A DNA stretch of 64,000 nt from Streptomyces sp. Tue6028 (GTDB lineage Bacteria > Actinomycetota > Actinomycetes > Streptomycetales > Streptomycetaceae). The notes below the pieces were generated by a model, which saw only the letters and a program-made list of their open reading frames with translations, had not been told where the DNA came from and searched no databases. The stretch lies in contig NZ_MLCE01000015.1 in assembly GCF_002300165.1 (NCBI RefSeq), positions 62,001-126,000 on the forward strand, read 5' to 3'. This document shows positions 1 through 8,115 of the stretch, one piece after another; positions within the stretch are counted from its first letter, which is position 1, and every line of letters starts with the position of its first letter. The translations under genes and the position numbers were made by a program.

Positions 1-40
1 GGCGCGGCAGGGGGCCACCGGCCGCACCACAGCACGGCCC

Positions 41-1096
41 TCAGGACGAGGCGCGCACCACCAGCTCCGCCGGCAGGACGAGTTGCCGCTTCTCCAGACC
101 TCGCGACACCGCCGGACGCCGGTCCGCGATCTCACCGAGCAGCAGGTCGATCATCGCGCGGCCCATCTCCTCGATCGGCTGGCGGACGCTCGTCAGCGGC
201 GGGTCCATGTGGCGGGCGATGGCGGAGTCGTCGTAGCCGATCAACGCCACGTCGTCGGGTATGCGGCGGCCCGCCTCGCGGAGCACCTGGCGGGCGCCCG
301 CCGCCATGACGTCGGAGCCGGCGAAGACCGCGTCGAGGTCGGGGCAGCGCTCCAGCAGCAGGCTCATCGCGCGGCGACCGCCCTCCTCGGTGAAGTCACC
401 GGGGACGATCAGCCGGTCGTCCACCTCCCGGCCGGCGTCGAGCAGGGCCTGACGGTAGCCGTCCACACGGCGCTGGGCACCGTAGACGTCGAGGCGTCCG
501 GCGAGGTGGACCACCTTGCGCCGCCCCTGGGACATCAGGTGCTCGACGGCCGCGCGGCCCCCGCCGTAGTTGTCCGAGTCCACCGACGGCAGCGTCTCGT
601 CCGCCGAGCGGCGACCGCTGATCACCGCCGGGATCTCCAGCTGGGACAGGAGGTCGGGGAGCGGGTCGTCCGCGTGGACCGAGACGAGCAGGACGCCGTC
701 CACCCGGTGCGCCGCCAGGTACTGGGCCAGCCGCTGCCTCTCCCGGTCGCTGCCCGCGAAGATCAGCAGCAGCTGCATCTCGGTGTCCGAGAGCTCCGCG
801 CCGACACCGCGCAGCATGTCGGAGAAGTACGGCTCGGCGAAGAAGCGGGTCTCCGGCTCGGGGACGACCAGGGCGATGGCGTCCGTGCGGTTGGCGGCCA
901 GGGCGCGGGCCGCCGTGTTCGGGACGTAGCCGAGCTCCGCGACCGCCGCCTCGACGGCGGCGCGGGTCGCGTCACTGACCCGCGGGGAGCCGTTGATCAC
1001 CCGGGAGACCGTGCCGCGGCCCACTCCGGCGCGCGCGGCGACCTCTTCCAAGGTCGGCCGGCCGCCACCCCGGCCCCGCGCTCCGTGGCTTGCCAT
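41..1096 (-). CDS. cebR: CebR, LacI-family repressor of cellobiose utilisation
   Basis: A 351-aa LacI/GalR regulator. The N-terminal helix-turn-helix (about residues 12-60, with VAARAGVGRGTVSRVING) is followed by a periplasmic-binding-protein-like sensor domain to the C-terminus. The open frame extends further upstream, but the ATG at 1096 is preceded by GGGAGG at good spacing and places the HTH where the family has it. It is divergent from cebEFG, with a perfect 14-bp CebR palindrome at 1372-1385 in the shared intergenic region. In Streptomyces, CebR represses cebEFG-bglC and is released by cellobiose or cellotriose (known for the family). Identity rests on HTH type, neighbours and operator. 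Confidence 0.9.
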   Translation of the reverse strand: MASHGARGRGGGRPTLEEVAARAGVGRGTVSRVINGSPRVSDATRAAVEAAVAELGYVPNTAARALAANRTDAIALVVPEPETRFFAEPYFSDMLRGVGAELSDTEMQLLLIFAGSDRERQRLAQYLAAHRVDGVLLVSVHADDPLPDLLSQLEIPAVISGRRSADETLPSVDSDNYGGGRAAVEHLMSQGRRKVVHLAGRLDVYGAQRRVDGYRQALLDAGREVDDRLIVPGDFTEEGGRRAMSLLLERCPDLDAVFAGSDVMAAGARQVLREAGRRIPDDVALIGYDDSAIARHMDPPLTSVRQPIEEMGRAMIDLLLGEIADRRPAVSRGLEKRQLVLPAELVVRASS

Positions 1097-1327
1097 GGTC
1101 CGCCTCCCGTCGACACCGCGCGCTCCGCGACTGGCCTGGAATCTAACAGTCGTGTTCATGGACGGGAGTCCCGGCGCGGGGTGCCGGTCCCACCCGGACT
1201 TCATCCTCCCGCACCGGGCGGGCACACTGACACGAGCCACCTCACCCGTCCCGGGGCGGTCCCCGACTCCGGCCCCGGAGTTAGCTAACGGGCCGATAAC
1301 TGAACGCATATCTCCGCGCTCCCACCC

Positions 1328-1356
1328 TTGACACCCCCGCGCGAACCGACGACTCT
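1328..1356 (+). promoter_or_regulatory. Candidate cebE promoter
   Basis: TTGACA at 1328-1333 is a perfect -35 hexamer. Seventeen bases later comes GACTCT (1351-1356), a weak -10. The predicted start of transcription (about 1363) would lie just before the CebR operator at 1372, so a bound repressor would block early elongation. The -35 is clear and the -10 is a guess. Confidence 0.45.
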
Positions 1357-1371
1357 TCAACACATCACCTG

Positions 1372-1385
1372 TGGGAGCGCTCCCA
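1372..1385. promoter_or_regulatory. CebR operator upstream of cebE
   Basis: TGGGAGCGCTCCCA is a perfect 14-bp palindrome identical to the CebR-box described in Streptomyces. It lies 115 bases upstream of the cebE start and between the divergent cebR and cebE genes. Confidence 0.9.
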
Positions 1386-1500
1386 CAGTACCTGACACAT
1401 ACACATCCCGCACGTTCCCCGCCCGAGCCGCAGCGAGAACCAACGGGCCCAACAGAGCAGTTGGCCGGGGGGTCGGCACGTCAGGCAACAGGAGGACTCA

Positions 1501-2823
1501 ATGCGCACGAGTACCCGTCGGTCCCGCAGGCTGGGGGCCCTCGCGGCTGTCGCCGCGCTGACCACAGGGCTGCTGGCCGGCTGCGCCAACGACTCGGACG
1601 ACGGCTCGTCGAACTCCGACGGCGGCAATGGCAAGGGTAAGACCACTCTGACCATCGGGACCTTCGGCGTCTTCGGCTACAAGCAGGCCGGCCTCTACGA
1701 CGAGTACATGAAGCTCCACCCCGACATCTCCATCAAGGAGAACGTCACCACCCGTACCGACGTCTACTGGCCGAAGACCCTGACCCGCCTCCAGGCCGGC
1801 TCGGGCACCGACGACATCCAGGCGATCGAGGTCGGCAACATCACCGAGGCCGTCCAGACCCAGGCCGACAAGTTCGTCGACCTCGGCAAGGACGTCGACA
1901 AGTCCCAGTGGCTGGACTGGAAGAACGCCCAGGCCACCACGAAGGACGGCAAGCTGATCGGGCTCGGCACCGACATCGGCCCGATGGCGATCTGCTACCG
2001 CAAGGATCTGTTCGAGAAGGCCGGTCTGGAAACGGACCGCACCAAGCTCGCCGAGCAGTGGAAGGGCGACTGGTCCAAGTACGTCGCCGTCGGCAAGGAC
2101 TACATGAAGAAGGCGCCGAGCGGCACCAAGTTCGTGGACTCCGCCTCCTCGGTCTACAACGCGGCGCTCGGAGGCGAGAGCGAGCGGTACTACGACAAGG
2201 ACGGCAACGTCATCTGGGACAAGTCCTCGGGCGTGAAGACGGCCTGGAACACCGCGATGTCGGTGGCGACCAGCAACATGTCGGCGAAGCTGAAGCAGTT
2301 CGACCCGACGTGGGACCAGGGCTACGCCAAGGGCTCGTTCGCCACGGTGGCCTGCCCCGCCTGGATGATGGGCTACATCCAGGAGAAGTCCGGTGACTCG
2401 GGCAAGGGCAAGTGGGACGTGGCGGCGGCGCCGACCGCGGCCAACTGGGGCGGTTCGTTCATCGGCGTGCCGACGGCGACCAAGCACCAGAAGGAGGCCG
2501 TCGCGCTGGCGAAGTGGCTGACCGCCCCCGAGCAGCAGGCGAAGGTCTTCGGCAAGCAGGCGAGCTTCCCGTCGACCCCGTCGGCGTACTCGTCGCTGAA
2601 GCCGCAGGCCGCCACCACGGCGTACTTCTCCGACGCGCCGATCACCCAGATCTTCTCCGACTCGGCGAAGACCATCCCGACGCAGATATTCGGCGTCAAG
2701 GACCAGCCGATCGGCACGGCCATCACGGACGTCGGCATCCTCCAGGTCGAGCAGAAGGGCAAGACGCCCGACCAGGGCTGGAACGCGGCCAAGTCGGAGA
2801 TCAAGGACGTGCTCGGCCAGTGA
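1501..2823 (+). CDS. cebE: CebE, cellobiose/cello-oligosaccharide-binding lipoprotein
   Basis: A 440-aa ABC-transporter solute-binding protein of the extracellular family 1 type. The N-terminus has basic residues, a hydrophobic stretch and a lipobox ending LLAGC (Cys about residue 26), followed by a Ser/Asp/Gly-rich linker, so it is anchored to the outer face of the membrane. It captures cellobiose and cellotriose for the CebFG permease; the ATPase is the shared MsiK, encoded elsewhere (family knowledge). An AGGAGGA ribosome binding site precedes the ATG. Its stop overlaps the cebF GTG by 4 bases. It is the first gene of the operon under the CebR operator. Confidence 0.92.
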   Translation: MRTSTRRSRRLGALAAVAALTTGLLAGCANDSDDGSSNSDGGNGKGKTTLTIGTFGVFGYKQAGLYDEYMKLHPDISIKENVTTRTDVYWPKTLTRLQAGSGTDDIQAIEVGNITEAVQTQADKFVDLGKDVDKSQWLDWKNAQATTKDGKLIGLGTDIGPMAICYRKDLFEKAGLETDRTKLAEQWKGDWSKYVAVGKDYMKKAPSGTKFVDSASSVYNAALGGESERYYDKDGNVIWDKSSGVKTAWNTAMSVATSNMSAKLKQFDPTWDQGYAKGSFATVACPAWMMGYIQEKSGDSGKGKWDVAAAPTAANWGGSFIGVPTATKHQKEAVALAKWLTAPEQQAKVFGKQASFPSTPSAYSSLKPQAATTAYFSDAPITQIFSDSAKTIPTQIFGVKDQPIGTAITDVGILQVEQKGKTPDQGWNAAKSEIKDVLGQ

Positions 2824-3848
2824 CCAGCTCCAAGCAGGCTCTCGCGCAGACCGCGTCGAGCGCCGACGCCGCGCCCGGTGACCAGCCGGGCGCGGCCCGC
2901 CGCGCTCACGGTCGCGGTACGCCGCCCCCGGGCCCGAGCTCGTGGCGCAGCCGGCTGTACCGCTGGGACATGAAGGCGTCGCCGTACGCGTTCATCGCCC
3001 CCTTCTTCATCGTCTTCGGGGCCTTCGGGCTCGTGCCGCTGCTGTACACGGCCTGGTACTCGCTGCACAACGTGCAGTTGTCCGGCCTGGACCACCAGAC
3101 CTGGGTGGGCCTGGACAACTACAAGAACCTGCTGTCCTCGGAGTTCTTCTGGAACGCCCTGGAGAACACCTTCACCATCGGTGTGATCTCCACGGTGCCG
3201 CAGCTGCTGATGGCGATCGGGATCGCGCATCTGCTCAACTACCGGCTGCGCGGCTCGACCGTGTGGCGGGTCGTGATGCTCACTCCGTACGCCACCTCGG
3301 TGGCGGCGGCGACGCTGGTCTTCACGCTGCTGTACTCGTGGGACGGCGGCATGATCAACTGGCTGCTGCACTTCGTCGGGATCGACCCGATCAACTGGCG
3401 CGAGTCCGACTGGGGCGGTCAGTTCGCCGTCTCCTCGATCGTGATCTGGCGGTGGACCGGCTACAACGCGCTGATCTATCTGGCGGCGATGCAGGCGATC
3501 CCCACCGATCTGTACGAGTCGGCCGCGCTGGACGGGGCGGGCCGCTGGCAGCAGTTCCGCCATGTGACAGTCCCGATGCTCAGGCCGACGATCCTGTTCA
3601 CGGTGGTGGTCTCGACGATCGGCGCGACCCAGCTCTTCGGCGAGCCCCTGCTGTTCGGCGGGGTGAGCGGTTCGAAGGGCGGCTCCGCGCACCAGTACCA
3701 GACGCTCGGCCTGTACATGTACGACCAGGGCTGGGGCATCGGCAACCTCGGTAAGGCGTCCGCGATCGCCTGGACGATGTTCCTGATCCTGCTGATCGTC
3801 GCCGCGATCAATCTGCTGATCACCCGACGGCTGAGGAAATCCCAATGA
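2820..3848 (+). CDS. cebF: CebF, sugar ABC transporter permease
   Basis: A 342-aa MalF-type inner-membrane permease. I chose the GTG at 2820 because it forms a GTGA overlap with the cebE stop. About 45 hydrophilic Ala/Pro/Gly-rich residues precede the first membrane segment (SPYAFIAPFFIVFGAFGLVP). The EAA loop is visible as YESAALDGAGRWQQFRHVTVP, where family members contact the ATPase. It forms the cellobiose channel with CebG. It is coupled on both sides: GTGA with cebE and ATGA with cebG. Confidence 0.9.
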   Translation: MTSSKQALAQTASSADAAPGDQPGAARRAHGRGTPPPGPSSWRSRLYRWDMKASPYAFIAPFFIVFGAFGLVPLLYTAWYSLHNVQLSGLDHQTWVGLDNYKNLLSSEFFWNALENTFTIGVISTVPQLLMAIGIAHLLNYRLRGSTVWRVVMLTPYATSVAAATLVFTLLYSWDGGMINWLLHFVGIDPINWRESDWGGQFAVSSIVIWRWTGYNALIYLAAMQAIPTDLYESAALDGAGRWQQFRHVTVPMLRPTILFTVVVSTIGATQLFGEPLLFGGVSGSKGGSAHQYQTLGLYMYDQGWGIGNLGKASAIAWTMFLILLIVAAINLLITRRLRKSQ

Positions 3849-4753
3849 CCACAAGTGAACTGACGCTCCCCGAGGCGCAGGGGAGCCGCGCGGACGGCGG
3901 GAGGCCCGGACGGCGCCGTGTGCTCGGTGCGGGCAAGCAGCTGCACGCGGGCCCGGTCACCTATGTCGTCCTGACGGTTCTCGCGCTGGTCTCGCTGGCG
4001 CCGCTGCTGTGGACCGCGATCGCGGCCTCACGCAACAACGAGCGGCTCGCCCAGACACCGCCGCCGCTGTGGTTCGGCGGGAACCTGTTCAAGAACCTCC
4101 AGACCGCGTGGGACCAGGCCGGGCTCGGCACGGCGATGGTCAACTCCGTGATCGTCGCCGGGACCATCACCTTCGGTACCGTCCTGTTCTCCACGCTCGC
4201 CGGGTTCGCCTTCGCCAAGCTGCGTTTCAAGTTCTCCAGCACTTTGCTGCTGCTCACCATCGGCACGATGATGATCCCGCCGCAGCTCGCCGTGGTCCCC
4301 CTCTATCTGTGGATGAGCGACCTGGGGTGGTCCAACCAGCTGCAGACGGTCATCCTGCCCACCCTCGTGAGCGCCTTCGGCACGTTCTTCATGCGGCAGT
4401 ACCTGGTGCAGGCGCTGCCCACCGAGCTGATCGAGGCCGCGCGGGTCGACGGAGCGAGCAGTCTGCGCGTCGTGTGGCACGTGGTCTTCCCGGCGGCACG
4501 GCCGGCGATGGCGGTGCTCGGGCTGCTGACCTTCGTGATGGCCTGGAACGACTTCCTCTGGCCGATCATCGCGCTCAACCAGCAGAACCCCACCGTCCAG
4601 GTCGCCCTGAACAGCCTCGGCACCGGCTACATTCCCGACCAGTCGGTGATCATGGCGGGCGCGCTGCTCGGCACGCTGCCGCTGCTCATCGCCTTCCTGC
4701 TGTTCGGCAAGCAGATCGTGGGCGGCATCATGCAGGGCGCGATCAAGGGCTGA
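3845..4753 (+). CDS. cebG: CebG, sugar ABC transporter permease
   Basis: A 302-aa MalG-type permease with about six membrane segments and an EAA loop ([21 protein letters not shown]). The start overlaps the cebF stop as ATGA. The N-terminal 35 residues are polar, then the first membrane helix begins. With CebF it completes the translocation pore for cellobiose. A short GGCCC-TTCG-GGGCC hairpin and a long pyrimidine tract follow the stop before bglC, so read-through into bglC may be partial. Confidence 0.9.
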   Translation: MTTSELTLPEAQGSRADGGRPGRRRVLGAGKQLHAGPVTYVVLTVLALVSLAPLLWTAIAASRNNERLAQTPPPLWFGGNLFKNLQTAWDQAGLGTAMVNSVIVAGTITFGTVLFSTLAGFAFAKLRFKFSSTLLLLTIGTMMIPPQLAVVPLYLWMSDLGWSNQLQTVILPTLVSAFGTFFMRQYLVQALPTELIEAARVDGASSLRVVWHVVFPAARPAMAVLGLLTFVMAWNDFLWPIIALNQQNPTVQVALNSLGTGYIPDQSVIMAGALLGTLPLLIAFLLFGKQIVGGIMQGAIKG

Positions 4754-4798
4754 CGGGCCGCACCGGGGCCCTTCGGGGCCGGGTCACCGTCGCCCCGG

Positions 4799-4860
4799 CC
4801 CCCTTCTCCCCTCTCCCTCCTCCCTTCTTCCTGTTCCTCTTCTCCCCTACTTCCGTTCCG
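4799..4860 (+). other. Pyrimidine tract between cebG and bglC
   Basis: Positions 4799-4832 are 34 uninterrupted C/T bases, and 4833-4860 adds only four purines. It lies between a small UUCG-capped hairpin after cebG (about 4767-4780) and the bglC start. An unstructured C-rich, G-poor transcript of this kind could load Rho (inference). No gene is seen here. Confidence 0.5.
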
Positions 4861-4880
4861 TCGGTCTCCTCGACCCCCTA

Positions 4881-4894
4881 TGGGAGCGCTTCCA
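4881..4894. promoter_or_regulatory. CebR operator overlapping the bglC ribosome binding site and start
   Basis: TGGGAGCGCTTCCA differs from the perfect CebR-box by one base. It includes GGGAG, the apparent Shine-Dalgarno of bglC, and its last base is the A of the bglC ATG. This suggests bglC is also controlled directly by CebR, independently of the cebEFG promoter. Confidence 0.8.
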
Positions 4895-6324
4895 TGTCTG
4901 AGCCCGTTACCCCCGTGACCTTCCCCCCGGCCTTCCTCTGGGGCGCCGCGACCTCCGCGTACCAGATCGAGGGGGCGGTGCGGGAGGACGGCCGCACCCC
5001 CTCGATCTGGGACACCTTCAGCCATACGCCCGGCAAGACGGCGGGCGGTGAGACCGGCGACGTGGCCGTCGACCACTACCACCGCTATCGCGACGACGTG
5101 GCGCTGATGGCGGACCTGGGCCTGGGCGCGTACCGCTTCTCGGTCTCGTGGTCCCGGGTGCAGCCGACCGGGCGCGGTCCCGCCGTGCAGCGCGGCCTGG
5201 ACTTCTACCGGCGGCTCGTGGACGAGCTCCTCGCCCACGACATCAAGCCCGCGATCACCCTCTACCACTGGGACCTGCCGCAGGAGCTGGAGGACGCGGG
5301 CGGCTGGCCGGAGCGCGACACCGCGCTGCGTTTCGCCGAGTACGCGCAGATCGTCGGCGCGGCGCTGGGCGACCGCGTCGAGCAGTGGATCACCCTCAAC
5401 GAGCCGTGGTGCAGCGCCTTCCTGGGGTACGGCTCCGGCGTGCACGCCCCCGGCCGCACCGACGCGGAGGCGTCGCTGAGGGCGGCCCACCACCTGAACC
5501 TGGCCCACGGGCTCGGCGCCAAGGCCCTCCGGTCGGTCATGCCCGCCCGCAACTCGGTCGCGGTGAGCCTGAACTCGTCGGTGGTCCGGCCGCTGTCGCA
5601 GGAGCCGGCGGACCTGGCGGCGGCCCGCCGCATCGACGACCTCGCCAACGGCGTCTTCCACGGCCCGATGCTGCACGGCGCCTACCCCGAGACCCTCCTC
5701 ACGGCCACCGCCCCGATCACGGACTGGTCGTACGTCCAGGACGGCGACCTCGCGGCGATCCACCAGCCGCTGGACGCGCTCGGCCTCAACTACTACACCC
5801 CGACGCTGGTGTCGGCCGCCGACTCGGCCGCCGACGGCAACCGTGCGGACGGCCACGGCGCCAGCTCGTACTCCCCCTGGCCGGGCGCGGACGACGTCGC
5901 CTTCCACCAGACCCCGGGCGAGCGCACGGAGATGGGCTGGACCATCGACCCGACGGGCCTGCACGACCTGATCATGCGCTACACGCGGGAGGCCCCGGGC
6001 CTGCCGCTGTACGTGACGGAGAACGGCGCCGCCTACGACGACAAGCCGGACCCGGACGGCCGGGTGCACGACCCGGAGCGCGTCGCGTACCTGCACGGCC
6101 ACCTGTCCGCGGTGCGCCGCGCGATCACCGACGGCGCGGACGTCCGCGGCTACTTCCTGTGGTCCCTGATGGACAACTTCGAGTGGGCGTACGGCTACGA
6201 GAAGCGCTTCGGCGCGGTGTACGTGGACTACGCGACGCTGGCCCGTACGCCGAAGTCGAGCGCCCACTGGTACGCGCAGGCCGCGCGGACCGGCGCGCTG
6301 CCGCCGGTGACGGCCGCCGAGTAG
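4894..6324 (+). CDS. bglC: BglC, GH1 beta-glucosidase
   Basis: A 476-aa family GH1 beta-glucosidase without a signal peptide, so it acts in the cytoplasm on imported cellobiose to give glucose. The acid/base glutamate is in TLNEPW (E170), the nucleophile is in YVTENG (E376), and the N-terminus has the family start [15 protein letters not shown]. Length matches the family. The ATG at 4894 is set by GGGAG and the family N-terminus; the open frame extends much further upstream but only as a shadow of cebG. A CebR operator overlaps the start. Confidence 0.93.
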   Translation: MSEPVTPVTFPPAFLWGAATSAYQIEGAVREDGRTPSIWDTFSHTPGKTAGGETGDVAVDHYHRYRDDVALMADLGLGAYRFSVSWSRVQPTGRGPAVQRGLDFYRRLVDELLAHDIKPAITLYHWDLPQELEDAGGWPERDTALRFAEYAQIVGAALGDRVEQWITLNEPWCSAFLGYGSGVHAPGRTDAEASLRAAHHLNLAHGLGAKALRSVMPARNSVAVSLNSSVVRPLSQEPADLAAARRIDDLANGVFHGPMLHGAYPETLLTATAPITDWSYVQDGDLAAIHQPLDALGLNYYTPTLVSAADSAADGNRADGHGASSYSPWPGADDVAFHQTPGERTEMGWTIDPTGLHDLIMRYTREAPGLPLYVTENGAAYDDKPDPDGRVHDPERVAYLHGHLSAVRRAITDGADVRGYFLWSLMDNFEWAYGYEKRFGAVYVDYATLARTPKSSAHWYAQAARTGALPPVTAAE

Positions 6325-6353
6325 GCCCCTGGCCGACCGGGCACACGGGGGAC

Positions 6354-6387
6354 GGGGCGCGGCGCCCGAGGGGGGGTGCCGCGCCCC
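6354..6387. terminator. Hairpin between convergent bglC and chitinase genes
   Basis: GGGGCGCGGC at 6354-6363 is repeated inverted as GCCGCGCCCC at 6378-6387, a perfect 10-bp stem with a 14-base loop. There is no T tract, which is common for Streptomyces terminators. Its place between two convergent genes supports the role. Confidence 0.55.
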
Positions 6388-6458
6388 GCACGCGTGTCGG
6401 CGCCCCGGCCGGGTGGGGGGAGGTCCGGCCGGGGCGCGCAACCCCCGTGGGGGGATGG

Positions 6459-7928
6459 CTACTTGAAGGCGGCGAAGGCCTTCGAGAAGGCGTTCGCGTC
6501 CTGGACGACGGAGCTGCACGTCGCGTCGGCGGAGTTCTTGGCCCCGCCCGGGCACTGCTTGTCGCGGGTGGCGGACCACATGGAGAGCCAGCCGAGGCCC
6601 TTGGACCGGGCGAAGGTCACCAGCTGCGAGGCGTCGTCGACCTTGAAGATCTCGGAGGAGACGTCGTTGACACCGATCATCGGGGTGACGGCGACAGCCT
6701 TCCAGGCGGCGCTGTCGGAGAGGCCGAGGACGCTCTTGACCTGAGCCTGCGTGGCCGTGGCCGCCTGCTCGGCGTAGGTGCCCATGTCACCGCTGTACGC
6801 CGGACCGTAGTCCATCGCCATGATGTTGACGGTGTTGATCTTCACGCCGTTCGACTTGGCGTTGGACAGCAGGTTCACGCCGTCCTGGGTCAGACCCTCC
6901 GGCATCACCGGCAGGGTGAAGGACACGTCCAGGTCCGGGTGCTGCTGCTGGAGCTTGGCGATCGCCTTCGCCCGGTTGGTGTTGGCGGTGGTGTTGGGCA
7001 GCGCGCCGCCCTCGACGTCGAAGTCGACCTTCGTGAGGTCGTACGCGTCCACCGCCTTCCCGTACGCCGCCGCCAGCGCGTCGGCCGAGGAGCAGCTCGT
7101 CGCCAGCTCGGTGCCGGAGGCCCCGCCGAAGGACACGCGGACGTCGCCGCCCTTGGCGCGCAGGGCGCCGATCTGCGACGCCACACCGTCGCTCGCGAGG
7201 TCCGTGACGCCACCCCACTTGGGGGTGCAGCCGCCGCCGTCGGTGACGAAGGCCAGGTTGTAGTTCTTCACGCCGGTGGCCGCGGCGCTGCCGACCAGGT
7301 CGAAGGCGGGGTAGAGCGAGGTGTCGACGTAGGGCGCGAAGCCGGCCGTCGTCGTGTTGCCGCTGCCCGAGCTCTGCGAGGGGGAGGGGGTGGCCGTCGC
7401 GGTCGGCGTCGGGGTGGCGCTCTGCGAGGCGGTCGCGGTCGGGGTGGACGTGGGGGTCGCGGACTGCGTCGGGCGGCCGCTGGGCTCGGGCGTCGCGCCG
7501 TCGTCCACCGAGCACTTGGTGTCGTCGACGAGACAGCCCGTCGGGTCGGCGGTGCCGTTCACGACGAAGCCGACGGTGACGGACTCGCCGGCCTTCAGGC
7601 CGTCCTTGTCCCAGGAGGGCGGCTTCACGGTGACGTGCTTCCCGCTCACGCTCGACTCGCCGTTCCACAGGGAGCTGAGGGTGGCGCCGGAGGGCAGGTC
7701 GAACTCCAGCGTCCAGTCGGCCTTCACCTGGGCGCTGTCGTTGGTGATGACGTACTGCGCGGTGTAGCCCGTCGACCAGTCGCTGGTCCTGGTGTACGCG
7801 GCGCCGACGCCGGCGGCCTGCGCGGTTCCGGTGAACAGGAGGGCGCCGCCGCCGACCACAGCCGCGGCGACGAGGCCGCCTATCGCCTTGTTCCTGCCAC
7901 TGACCTTGCGCCGGTGCGTGCTGCTCAT
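6459..7928 (-). CDS. Secreted GH18 chitinase-like protein with CBM2-like domain
   Basis: 489 aa. Residues 1-39 are a signal peptide ending AQAA. Residues about 40-130 resemble a CBM2 carbohydrate-binding domain (TSDWSTGYTAQYVITN, WTLEFDLPSG). Residues about 145-190 are a Thr/Pro/Ser-rich linker. From about 195 there is a GH18 barrel with the catalytic DxDxE as D302, D304 and E306 (KVDFDVEGG). It should bind chitin or another insoluble glycan and hydrolyse beta-1,4-GlcNAc links outside the cell. The exact substrate is not proven, as some GH18 proteins are inactive or act on other glycans. A DasR-type site lies 154 bases upstream, as for other Streptomyces chitinases. Confidence 0.88.
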   Translation of the reverse strand: MSSTHRRKVSGRNKAIGGLVAAAVVGGGALLFTGTAQAAGVGAAYTRTSDWSTGYTAQYVITNDSAQVKADWTLEFDLPSGATLSSLWNGESSVSGKHVTVKPPSWDKDGLKAGESVTVGFVVNGTADPTGCLVDDTKCSVDDGATPEPSGRPTQSATPTSTPTATASQSATPTPTATATPSPSQSSGSGNTTTAGFAPYVDTSLYPAFDLVGSAAATGVKNYNLAFVTDGGGCTPKWGGVTDLASDGVASQIGALRAKGGDVRVSFGGASGTELATSCSSADALAAAYGKAVDAYDLTKVDFDVEGGALPNTTANTNRAKAIAKLQQQHPDLDVSFTLPVMPEGLTQDGVNLLSNAKSNGVKINTVNIMAMDYGPAYSGDMGTYAEQAATATQAQVKSVLGLSDSAAWKAVAVTPMIGVNDVSSEIFKVDDASQLVTFARSKGLGWLSMWSATRDKQCPGGAKNSADATCSSVVQDANAFSKAFAAFK

Positions 7929-8081
7929 CGCGTGCCTGCCTTCGCGGTTTCACGGGGGTTCACGGGGATTCCCGGGAGTGGGTGCGGCAGCACGCTAGCG
8001 ATCCGGAATCGGGCAAACCGCTTCATCCGGACGAGGGTTGAGGATCTTAGGGTGCGCTTAAGGAAGGCATCGGGGGTGGTT

Positions 8082-8097
8082 AAAGGTCGAGACCAAT
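8082..8097. promoter_or_regulatory. Candidate DasR site upstream of the GH18 gene
   Basis: AAAGGTCGAGACCAAT matches the dre consensus ACTGGTCTAGACCACT at 12 of 16 positions, with the core GGTC-n-AGACCA intact. It lies 154 bases before the GH18 start, on the promoter side. DasR controls chitinolytic genes in Streptomyces through this motif (known). Confidence 0.55.
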
Positions 8098-8115
8098 TGA
8101 GGGTGCGCGGGGGGG

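Larger units (their letters stand above)
1097..1500. other. cebR-cebE divergent intergenic region
   Basis: These 404 bases separate the divergent cebR and cebE genes. They hold the CebR operator (1372-1385), a likely cebE promoter (TTGACA at 1328-1333), a degenerate operator-like sequence at 1311-1324 whose right half GCGCTCCCA matches the operator, and a 10-bp palindrome GTTAGCTAAC at 1280-1289 that could sit in the cebR promoter on the minus strand. No gene is supported here. Confidence 0.6.

Noticed and set aside
83..1288. Long plus-strand frame opposite cebR
   Set aside because: Antisense shadow of a clear LacI-family gene; the product is Arg/His-rich with no resemblance to known proteins, as expected from GC-rich DNA.
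4627..6579. Minus-strand 650-codon frame over bglC
   Set aside because: Pure antisense of the GH1 gene with no ribosome binding site or motif.
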